A stretch of 64,000 bases of DNA from Amphiduros pacificus (Eukaryota > Annelida > Polychaeta > Phyllodocida > Hesionidae). The notes under the pieces were generated by a model that was not told the origin of the DNA, searched no databases, and saw only the letters and a list, made by a program, of their open reading frames with translations. This document shows, in pieces, positions 54,447-64,000 of this stretch. Position 1 is the first letter of the stretch, and each line of letters opens with the position of its first letter. The translations under genes and the position numbers were made by a program. The DNA is taken from positions 73,724,570-73,788,569 of the forward strand of contig OX439000.1 of NCBI GenBank assembly GCA_949316495.1, written 5' to 3'.

Positions 54447-55436
54447 TCAAGTAGTTGCCTTTCTGCGAAGTTCGGATCCTTTGCACATTAACAGTTTTTT
54501 AAATGCATTTCTGAAATCTTTATTGAGAAATGTATAGATACACGGGTTTACCCCGGATGATATGTAACCCAGCCACGTGAACAAGAGAAAGAGATCAGTG
54601 GGTATATTACACGATTTACATATGCCATAAGTCAGGTTGGTACAGAAAAAGGGCAACCACAAAACCACAAAGCACACAAACACCCATATAAGTGTTTTCT
54701 CTGCTCTTCGTTCTCTGCTGTTTAATTTGACCATTCCTCGTGTGGCTAGCATTCCAATATAACTCATTGACTTTGACCTTTGCCTACTAATGGGTCTCAA
54801 GGTCACTGATACTGAAGGCACATCCTCTGACTTTGGAGTAGTTTGGTTTGAGTTTACCAGATTTTGTTCTGAGTTGGCATTATTAGTATTACTTCTGTAC
54901 TCCATCATTGGTGACTGAGCGGTGTACGTACTTCCCACCTCACTCTCAGTCAGCTCATAGGCACTGGTGTCCTTGCTACAAGGCGACCTTGACCTTGAGC
55001 GTTGCAAACTCTGTGTTGGTAAGATAGACACTTTGGAATTCCTCCGCAGAATTTGTACAGAACGTGTATCAGCCACAATCATGATGCTCAGAGGCAAGAA
55101 AAATGATACAACCGAGGAATATATAGCAAACACGTGGTCAAAAATACCACACTGGGGACCAAGGTCATCGAGATCAATCAACACATGTTCCTGGTTGCGT
55201 GCCCCTTGAACAATGAGGGGCAATGATATAGCAAATGATATAAACCAGACAGGAAACAGCAAGACGAATATGTGCTTCTTGCCCTGATTGCTCCGGACGT
55301 GAAGAGGATAGGAGATGCCAAGGAAACGATGTATTGCTATGGCACACAGATGCATGATGGATGTTGTTGAGAGAAATACGTCACATCCGGTCCAGATAAG
55401 ACAAGGTAACAATCCTAAATCCCAGCGACCATTCAC
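54447..55436 (-). CDS. Aminergic GPCR (5-HT2/dopamine-receptor-like), last exon only
   Basis: The exon opens after a TTTTTCCAG acceptor and encodes about 329 residues from the TM2-TM3 loop to the C-terminus. TM3 carries the amine-binding aspartate in GCDVFLSTTSIMHLCAIAIH, with the conserved cysteine just before it (PCLIW) and its partner in loop 2 (PQCGIF). TM5 lies near 105-130. The third intracellular loop is about 110 residues with basic/serine phosphorylation-type sites (RRNS, RSRSRS). TM6 has VLWLPFF, and TM7 has SSGVNPCIY followed by the helix-8 segment NKDFRNAFKKLLMC. The DRY box is replaced by HRF. TM1-TM2 must be on exons to the right, which I did not find. Amine identity is inferred. 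Confidence 0.83.
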   Translation of the reverse strand: MNGRWDLGLLPCLIWTGCDVFLSTTSIMHLCAIAIHRFLGISYPLHVRSNQGKKHIFVLLFPVWFISFAISLPLIVQGARNQEHVLIDLDDLGPQCGIFDHVFAIYSSVVSFFLPLSIMIVADTRSVQILRRNSKVSILPTQSLQRSRSRSPCSKDTSAYELTESEVGSTYTAQSPMMEYRSNTNNANSEQNLVNSNQTTPKSEDVPSVSVTLRPISRQRSKSMSYIGMLATRGMVKLNSRERRAEKTLIWVFVCFVVLWLPFFCTNLTYGICKSCNIPTDLFLLFTWLGYISSGVNPCIYTFLNKDFRNAFKKLLMCKGSELRRKATT

Positions 55437-56039
55437 CTGGAAAAATAAGCAAATTTGAGTTAGTTACCAGGTACAATATTACCATCATTTGACACTTTAT
55501 TATGTGGAGAAAAGATAATGTCTTGTGATGGATATATAATGAGAGGTAAAGACAAATTTAACTTGCTACTGGTTTTCAACAAAGCTGAGGGAAGGGACAG
55601 TGTGTGGGTGTCTGGTTGCTTTGATCTGTTAGATTTGACAAACCGATTCCACATTAATAAGGAATCGGGGAAGTAATACATTATGTAGGAATTATCCAGT
55701 GAGCATGCCTAATCTTATTATAAGCTGTAGGAGAACAAAAGTAGTTTGTCAGGATGCTGAGATAGACTACTGACATCTTTTTCTTACTAAAGGTTTGTTG
55801 TGATTAACTTACCCTCCTGAGAAAAAAACGTTTCCCTACCGAGGCTTTTACTGAGATAAACTTTCTATAAACATCAATATCTGGCAATATCTACCAATAC
55901 TAAGATCAATTGTCTTTACAAAAATCGGTTATCACAAACAAAATTGATTTTGTACTTCAATTAGAAGGTGTTTATGCTTTCCAGAAATAATATGCGTTTC
56001 GTGCTCTTCAGTTGGTAGTGCTGTTGTTTTTTAATTGTT
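55437..56039. other. Intron of the aminergic GPCR, no exon recognised
   Basis: Sequence upstream of the receptor exon. No TM1-TM2 coding exon could be identified here or further right. Confidence 0.4.
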
Positions 56040-56779
56040 GTGGTATGGTCCTTGAATGGCGGTGATGTGATTCTTGAATGGTACTGTAGTGGTTGTTGAA
56101 TGGTAGTATTGTGGTTGTTGAGTGGTTGTATTGTGGTTGTTGAGTGGTAGTATTGTGGTTGTTGAATGGTAGTATTGTGGTTGTTGAGTGGTAGTATTGT
56201 GGTTGTTGAATGGTAGTATTGTGGTTGTTGAATGGTAGTATTGTGGTTGTTGAATGGTAGTATTGTGGTTGTTGAGTGGTAGTGTTGTGGTTGTTGAATG
56301 GTAGTATTGTGGTTGTTGAGTGGTAGTGTTGTGGTTGTTGAATGGTTGTATTGTGGTTGTTGAGTGGTAGTGTTGTGGTTGTTGAATGGTAGTATTGTGG
56401 TTGTTGAATGGTAGTGTTGTGGTTGTTGAATGGTAGTATCGTGGTTGTTGAATGGTAGTATTGTGGTTGTTGAATGGTAGTGTTGTGGTTGTTGAATGGT
56501 AGTATCGTGGTTGTTGAATGGTAGTATTGTGGTTGTTGAATGGTAGTGTTGTGGTTGTTGAATGGTAGTATTGTGGTTGTTGAGTGGTAGTGTTGTGGTT
56601 GTTGAATGGTAGTGTTGTGGTTGTTGAATGGTAGTATCGTGGTTGTTGAATGGTAGTATTGTGGTTGTTGAATGTTGTATTGTGGTTGTTGAATGGTAGT
56701 ATTGTGGTTGTTGAGTGGTAGTGTTGTGGTTGTTGAGTGGTAGTGTTGTGGTTGTTGAGTGGTAGTGTTGTGGTTATTG
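56040..56779. repeat. 22-bp minisatellite, GAATGGTAGTATTGTGGTTG type
   Basis: About 33 copies of a 22-bp unit (the shown 20 bases plus TT), with GAATGG/GAGTGG and TATT/TGTT variants in short runs. Strongly strand-asymmetric: G and T on the plus strand, almost no C. Probably in the 5' intron of the aminergic GPCR. Confidence 0.95.
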
Positions 56780-57302
56780 AATTAAATCATTTATTGGGAT
56801 CTTATAATAACCTCGGATTGTATATGTAGACATTGCATTAATACAGTCTGCGACAGTCTACTATTCTCTATTCACAGAGTGTTTGAACAATCAGTCTTTC
56901 TAGATATAGAAATAAAGCATAACCCAGTTTTTTGATCTTGACATGACCATTAATCAAATAAGAATGAGTGACTGGCAATTAGCGATACATAATCAATGAA
57001 TAATGAATTATTACAGGTCATTTCATTTTTTAGCGTTGGCAGGTCAATGTCGAGGCTGCGTCGTTATGATATATAGTGAGCGATATAGGAAGATAACGCG
57101 AGGCAAAAACGCGATAAAAGAGTGCGTGTATGGAGGCAATTTTGTTATAAATCGGAAAGATTATCATATCAGCCCAGCCCTGATTGGTTATGGAGTTCAG
57201 AACCATTGACGGAGAGGAGTTGTCGGAATATGTCAGTTGTCACATACTGAAAGTGGAATAGTTTTTTGTAACCAGGAAATGCTTTTACAAGATGGCCGGC
57301 CA

Positions 57303-58050
57303 TTAGCAGATCTAGTCTTATGAGCAGATCTAGTCTTATGAGCAGATCTAGTCTCATTAGCAGATCAAGCCTCATGGGCAGATCTAGTCTCATGAGCAGA
57401 TCTAGTCTTATGAGCAGATCTAGTCTCATTAGCAGATCAAGCCTCATGGGCAGATCTAGTCTTATGAGCAGATCTAGTCTCATGAGCAGATCTAGTCTTA
57501 TGAGCAGATCTAGTCTTATGAGCAGATCTAGTCTCATTAGCAGATCTAGTCTTATGAGCAGATCTAGTCTTATGAGCAGATCTAGTCTTATGAGCAGATC
57601 TAGTCTTATGAGCAGATCTAGTCTTATGAGCAGATCTAGTCTCATGAGCAGATCTAGTCTTATGAGCAGATCTAGTCTTATGAGCAGATCTAGTCTCATG
57701 AGCAGATCTAGTCTTATGATCAGATCTAGTCTTATGAGCAGATCTAGTCTTATGAGCAGATCTAGTCTTATGAGCAGATCTAGTCTTATGAGCAGATCTA
57801 GTCTTATGAGCAGATCTAGTCTCATGAGCAGATCTAGTCTTATGAGCAGATCTAGTCTTATGAGCAGATCTAGTCTCATGAGCAGATCTAGTCTTATGAG
57901 CAGATCTAGTCTTATGAGCAGATCTAGTCTTATGAGCAGATCTAGTCTTATGAGCAGATCTAGTCTTATGAGCAGATCTAGTCTTATGAGCAGATCTAGT
58001 CTCATGAGCAGATCTAGTCTTATGAGCAGATCTAGTCTCATGAGCAGATC
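57303..58050. repeat. 18-bp minisatellite, AGCAGATCTAGTCTTATG
   Basis: About 41 copies of an 18-bp unit, very homogeneous (mostly TTATG/TCATG variants). Since 18 is a multiple of 3, three of six frames stay open for over 700 bp: SRSSLM on plus, and HKTRSA and IRLDLL on minus. They have no amino-acid diversity or start context to suggest genes. Confidence 0.95.
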
Positions 58051-59081
58051 CATTCTCACTAAATATATCATTGCAGTGAATCTGAACAGTTGTCCAAGTG
58101 GCTTTCAGTTTCGGAATAAGAAATGGACCATTATAATCATTCAGCACACCGAGAAAATAATATCACAGTAAAATCCTTTTCAAAATAACCTCAGGAACTC
58201 AAATCCCCCCCCTTTCCGCAGCCATAAATGATTACTGGGCCATTTACAGTTACAATCTCTTTATTTTAGAAACGAATCAAATAATCAAAACCTTTAAATA
58301 TATTTTGTACACGTATGTACACTTTATCTATATATTCCCACTTTTTATCATTATTTCAATGTTGTATTTCATATCGCACACCATTGATTGGAGGCAATAT
58401 CTATAGGGTGGAATTTGATCCTAATTAACCACGACTGTTCATTACATTTGGATACAGATAGATTGACATACTTCCGTGCGTCGAACATGCCCCTCAATTA
58501 TTGTCCAGCCGCCATTTCCCATGTCATTCAGATTATTGATAAAAGAGTGATAAATGACAAGGCCTGTGGTCTCCATTTGTTTTCATGCCAATATAAAAGC
58601 TAATATTCAGTGGCTTAACTAAGTGGCATGTGAATAGGATGTCTACTGGCAGGCAAAGAAACACCAGTAAGAAGATATACTGTCAGATGGTGCCTGGCTA
58701 TCTTTTATTCCCGAGTCGTCCTCCCATCCCGTCACTCCGCCAGGGAGTGAGCAAATCATTCTCTTTCTCAGCTTATCTGGTCCTTAGTGCTTTAATTGCT
58801 TTAAAAAACGATGCACGCTGAATCATTTCCTGATCAGAAAAGTTTCACGTCTTTTGGATGATTCTCCTTTTCATGCAAACGAAATTGTCTTCATGCCTTT
58901 ATGATCAGATATAAAGGGTGGGGAGATGGAAATGATGAAAGGCACATGTGCTCTTTTGTATTATTTTCATCAAACATGGATCACCAAAAGAATAAAGTCA
59001 CTAGGTAAAAACTTTGATATCTCATATGAACTCAGTTCAGATGAGAATGGTTAAACTGATGTCCTTGAAAATATGTGTCTA
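58051..59081. other. Intergenic or intronic, nothing recognised
   Basis: No coding sequence with support. Confidence 0.4.
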
Positions 59082-59170
59082 TTCAGGGGGACAGCACTAT
59101 ATCTGCTACAAGTAGGTCTTGTCGTGAAATGACTGAAATAATATTAAAAGTGGTGTAAAACCCAAACAAA
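59082..59170 (+). mobile_element. SINE family A, 5'-truncated copy on the plus strand
   Basis: CAGCACTATATCTGCTACAA, GTAGGTCTTGTCGTGAAATG, ACTGAAATAATATTAAAAGT and GGTGTAAAACCCAAACAAAC match the 3' half of SINE A. It is the only family-A copy in the window on the plus strand. TSD not clear. Confidence 0.8.
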
Positions 59171-61523
59171 CTGATCGAAATTAAAATATACTTCCATATA
59201 TATTCTGTATATATAATTAAAAATAGAACACATGAAATATGTTTATGATCATGCTTATTTAAAACATTTTCCACATATGATTTTGTTTGTTCAATTATGT
59301 ATATTTATGATGCCCATAATCGAATTTTTAAAATGATATTACAACGCATCTTCATAAAAAGAAATTAATTTTCCATATCGATATTGATGCCATATTCATT
59401 TGAAAAGGATCAAGTTTGCTCATGTACGTAATGACTTAATAAGGAGTTTCTAAATTAAATCCGGTAAACTAATAACTTAGGATGAGTAGCAGTGCGCCAT
59501 TTCCTCATAAACTCCGATCACAGGCCCGGGCGACTTCATTATATTTTTTGTAAATTTCCCCTAATATCAATGATGTGTTGTTATGAAAACCGCATGACAG
59601 AATATAACGTTACTATCCTGTTATATAAAGTCCTGAAAAGTTATTACTATCAATAAATACAAAGTAATAGCACTATCGTCTTGTGATGTCCGGGTTAAGT
59701 TTGATGTAGTGTTTGGAGCAAAACAATACTCTTAAAATAGCATCGGAAAGTCCTTGGAATTACCGAGGTACAGGCCTAGGGTGAGGCACTGTGTGCTCGG
59801 ATGTGTGGGATCTCCCGCAACCCGCTAAAATATTGTATTGTTTTGTCGGTGCCTTAATCTGCACAGATGGATGGGAGGAAGAGGGTCTCAGAGTCCTGTC
59901 CCTTCTGATAAATGGCGCCCCCTAGAGTGCTGGCGGTCACGTCAGACATATGCTTTACAGCCATTATTCGCAATGTCGCCAGATTAAGTTGTTAACCGTC
60001 GTTGATTCCTATATGGTCTGTGTGTATCACATTAAAATTACTATTGGTCAATTGTGTGAAAAATCAAAATTTAATTGTAAGTTGTACGGTGCGAACTGAA
60101 TTTATTGTATCAGTATGCAAGTGTTTGTGAATCTATGTTTAGAAGCAGGGACATTGTTATGTGGCGAGGTGGGGTGATCAATGACCACACATTGTGGTAG
60201 CGGACCTCAGCGCCCATATATCGCATCCTGCGCCTTGCCCTACCATTCATCACGATGACACGTCACCGGCAAGAAAATACTTACACAATACCCAGGTTAT
60301 TTAACCTCTAGATGAGTTTATCGAATTAAAGTTACAAGGTTCTTTATAAAGTCTTGGCTGTGTCTTTGTGAGATATTGACTCTTGTATAGAGAGCTAGTG
60401 GAGCTGCAGTAAGCCACAGAGGACAGTCTGACTGCTGAGCCTAAGATCACCCCTCTGTTCTTGCGCCATTTCCTTATCATCCTTGGACAACACAGAACAT
60501 CAATAGCAACTTTTAACCCATTTAGCACATAGCCAGCTGTCTAACTGTCCTTGTTCTTGGTTCACTTACAGATCAATGCTAACCCCAAAGGCATCCCCAA
60601 TCCATCCACTATTTGTTTATTTGTCAGACTAAATGTTTTTTTTCTATTTTCCCACGACATTTGAAGTTGATTCCACATTGTGATATTGTGATGATCCTTG
60701 TCAAGTTTGAGAGATATCTTGTTACCTTACATTACACTAAGATTAGTTAATACTTGAACTGAGAGTAAAGCGATATATATGTAATGTTTTAAACTATGTC
60801 ATTGGACATTTACCTGCAGATTGCATAGTTCTTTTTGATCATTTTATAGCAATCTACCGAAAAACCCTCAAAGGATTAAACGTATATAATTGAATCAGGT
60901 TTTAAATTACAGACCTTTGATATTACAATTACATATACATGAAGGAAAGAGTTTTGTAAGGCAAGGAGATCAAGCTTATATTATTCTGTATTGAGTTCAA
61001 TTCGATTAATAAAAAGCACTTCATGACCAACTGGACTTGAATGACATTATAATTTGACAAAATGCACAGCCTTCTTCAGATGACCAACATTCTTTCATAT
61101 TAATATGTGTTCTATTCTTTATTGTGTGACATTTAAATTACATTCCTAAATATCACCCTCAACCCTATGATATTCTATAATTCACGCAATAAAACTATAG
61201 TAAAGATATCTCCGGATTTAAACTTATATATCACACTTTAATGTTATAGCAAGGACAGTGATATTTAAGAATTTAAGCTTATATGTCATACATTAAAGTT
61301 CTGAGAAAGCTAAATGTCAAACAGTAATGCATAGGCGAAGTAGAGAGTAATGTTGAAGAATGTTACTCCTAGCGGTATATATATATATATAAATGATTAC
61401 TATGTTGGAACTATCGAAATATGACATGGCAATCCTGAGCAATACTGAGTAGGTAGAGGGTTCCCCAGGAACCTGACGTTTCTCAATCTGTGGCCTGTTC
61501 ACCTTATTCACATGTAATTATAT
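59171..61523. other. Intergenic or intronic, nothing recognised
   Basis: No coding exon found. Could hold the missing 5' exons of the aminergic GPCR, but no TM1-TM2 signature was seen. Confidence 0.4.
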
Positions 61524-61684
61524 AGAAAATTGTGAAATGGTGTTTTTCGACTCTATCAGCAACTATGGCTATATCAGGTCAACTTTCAAGCCTTTTAACC
61601 AGTGTGAAAGTAACACTGTCGGTAGTGGGAGTTGAACCCACCACCTCCCTATGCTCTGCCAGTAAACTGTGCTAGTGGGGCCGG
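61524..61684 (-). mobile_element. tRNA-derived SINE (family B)
   Basis: On the minus strand the head shows an A-box-like CTAGCACAGTTTACTGGC and a B box GGTTCAACTCC. Then come ACTACCGACAGTGTTACTTT, GAAAGTTGACCTGATATAGC and AACACCATTTCACAATTTT. Pieces of the same element are at 40.3 and 41.45 kb. No clear TSD. Confidence 0.7.
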
Positions 61685-64000
61685 TCTATTGTGACATTGT
61701 GACATTGTGGCATTTCTTGCAACTAGATGTCTAATCAATAATATTATTTCCATGATATGCTCCAAATGGTCCAAACGGTCAACATTTATATCACGCCTTA
61801 CGCCATTATAAAGACTTGCTGCCTCAAATGGTCAACTGAAATGTCATGCCATTACGCTATTGAAATGTAGCTACGTTTCTAATGAATCACTTATGAAAAA
61901 AATATACAATAACTGTGATCCGTTAAACTTTTGGTAAAGAATGTCAAAGTAAAGGGAATTAGAGGTATAATTCATTTCGACTATATTGAATTGCAAATCC
62001 TGGAATTCCAATAATTAGTTATAAGCAACATGTTTTGCACTGCTCACAGTGGCGAATAATGTTATTCTATAGGCCTGTATAAAAATATGTTTAAAATACG
62101 TAAAAAATGTGATAAAATATAGGCCTGCATAAAAAAATGTTTAAATATAGGCTTGCATAATACCGGCCTGCACAGATATATGCAGATACATGTCAAATAG
62201 ATACTTGCTATATAATATTGCGATTTGTGACGAACAACTGTAATAAAGAAACACATTTCACAGGGTATTATATCAAGATGTTTCCCCATTAAGGAATAGA
62301 TTGTTATTGATTCTTGAATTGCCTGTTTTAAGATCCAATTTCAGTGTATTGTACGTAACTATCAATCAATTAACTATCTATCTAGCCTGGTGGACCAATC
62401 TGATTCAGGGGAACAATTGACATTCAATTAAAACATTGGATATCATATTGAGCAAAATTCCCCTTTTATTCTTCCACAAATTAAAACCAAATATTTCGTA
62501 TTTCCCCTCATCACTATTTTCTTTAAATTTAGCAATTCTTTGCCGGGAAAGTTGCGTATTAATGTTAAGACATGCATCTTCCCATACAAATTTATGTAAA
62601 TAAGAAGTCAACTTTAAACAACTTCCCACGTCCTCTCCATTAAATGTGAATGTAACACAAAGCTTAATACTGCATGATGTTCCTTCCATTATCAAAATAA
62701 TTATTTAAATTGAAACAACAGAACAATCAAAAATCGATCTTTGAATCACACAAATTATAGCAAATCGTTTAGATCAGACTGAATAATAAGAGAAACACAA
62801 CATTATATACATTATTCAAGGAAATGGGTAGCACCAAACAGCCTCAGTAATGAGTCGATAAGGCAATAAATGGTCACTCATTATGCATTACATGTGCAAC
62901 ATCCTGATCCTGCAATAGAGTTCTTATTGTTTCTCATATTCATGTCTTCATGATTTGTCCAAGAAGTGCAATCTGGCCCAACAAAGCTGTACAATACAAA
63001 ATGCGAGATTCTTCTCTTTGTAACGACTAAAAGAAGACTAAACTAATCGAACTGTTGTAATTGAAGGTGACGCTTTGTGTACATTTTGGTCCAATATCAT
63101 GTGGACTTCAATCAATCATAATACTGTTTTTGGTGTTTATTATTTGAGGAGAGAGAGAGCGGATATCAGTGTACTTTGGATGGCCCTAAGAGCTCTGTTA
63201 TGGCTATGCTATGGCACGACATGACAGAAATGTGAAGTGCATCTTTGAGAAGCTTGTGAGCCGATAACGATGTACATTGAGACAATACCGCAGTGGGATT
63301 TGTCTTTGTTGATCATCTCCTAACAGATTCACCATTACAGAATGGAGTATTGGACATGCACCCTGAAAGTTGGGCCAATATCGGCACAAAGCAAGGACAA
63401 ATACGTGAGCTTATTAATAAATAAGTAGCTTGAATCATGCAACACGGACCTGCACTTAAGTTGAGACTTTTACTGGATTAATATGACCGTGGACTTTGAC
63501 AAGAAGACTGCATTGGTTTCCACATCTTCATTTCTTCATATCAGGGCTGTTTCAGCAGGCTGTGTTCTTCTTCTTAACTATTTCCAGACCCCCCACCCCC
63601 CCTATATACTGATAAGAGCGTCAATCAGTGCTTTCCTCGGGCTCATGTCCCTTATCCTGAGGAGAACCCTATGATCACATGTGACCGGGGGAACCAAGTT
63701 TAATTTCTACTATTTAGCAGCCACATGTTTATGTTTATCCATCTTGCACCCAACTTAAATATTGTGTTTTTACATTACTACGCAATCTAACACAACAGAG
63801 AAACTACTTAGGTGCAATCCTTAATAAACAAAGACATTATGGGTTTTATTAATATGGCCAAGGCTGGGCTGGTCTTCCTCTACCCTCTATCTCCACAGAC
63901 TGTGAAAGACAATACTCTTTCTACGGTACCTGACATTTTCATGTGACATTTCCAGCTGGATGTGTTGTCTCATGTCTTAAATTGTGATGTCAGAACTTGA
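61685..64000. other. Intergenic to window edge, nothing recognised
   Basis: AT-rich DNA with short open frames only. The minus frame at 62405-62695 has no recognisable domain or start support. Confidence 0.4.

Noticed and set aside
57169-58171. Long open frames of 236-300 codons on both strands
   Set aside because: They are translations of the 18-bp minisatellite; the frame is open only because the unit is a stop-free multiple of three.
62405-62695. 96-codon minus-strand frame, considered as a LINE or host exon
   Set aside because: I could not match it to any motif set and see no splice or start support.

Overview
The window is animal nuclear DNA: AT-rich, with genes split by GT-AG introns, bilaterian gene families, tRNA-derived SINEs, LINE remnants and many minisatellites. 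A lophotrochozoan, most likely a mollusc, fits best. The sigma-class GST, the large receptor families and a SINE tail that resembles tails I know from molluscan SINEs all point that way, but no single feature proves it.

Layout. 1-8.4 kb (+): the 3' two thirds of an ABCC1/MRP1-like transporter gene, 19 exons covering NBD1, TMD2 and NBD2; its 5' exons lie left of the window. 10.0-11.8 kb (-): a BTB-BACK-Kelch (KLHL) gene. 11.8-17.8 kb: intergenic, with one intact SINE. 17.8-21.7 kb (-): a complete sigma-class glutathione S-transferase with five coding exons, a probable 5' UTR exon and a TATA box. 24.4-24.9 kb (-): two exons of a small secreted eight-cysteine protein I do not recognise. 25-31.5 kb: dispersed repeats and three large minisatellites. 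31.6-32.6 kb: a Tx1/L1-like LINE remnant interrupted by a TTAA-flanked MITE. 33.7-34.9 kb (-): a peptide-type GPCR. 35.9-37.3 kb: an L2/CR1-like LINE fragment and a second TTAA MITE. 38-42.9 kb: an unclassified local repeat module and SINE pieces. 40.7-51.8 kb: a nearly perfect tandem duplication of a 5,539-bp unit carrying an L2-like LINE on the minus strand. 54.4-55.4 kb (-): the last exon of an aminergic GPCR. 56-58.1 kb: two minisatellites. 58.1-64 kb: intergenic, with two SINE fragments.

How the genes relate. The GST conjugates electrophiles to glutathione and MRP1-type ABCC proteins export glutathione conjugates, so the left third holds genes for successive detoxification steps; whether that adjacency means anything is inference. 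The two GPCRs and the secreted peptide suggest no shared pathway.

The most notable structures are the fresh tandem duplication of a decayed LINE, the KH-like motif in that LINE's ORF1-derived frame, two TTAA-flanked MITEs (one nested in a LINE, one with CTCF-like motifs in its inverted repeats), an intronic minisatellite with a 326-bp higher-order period ending at a splice acceptor, and the unknown eight-cysteine secreted protein. I recognised no retroviral, LTR or other virus-like element.
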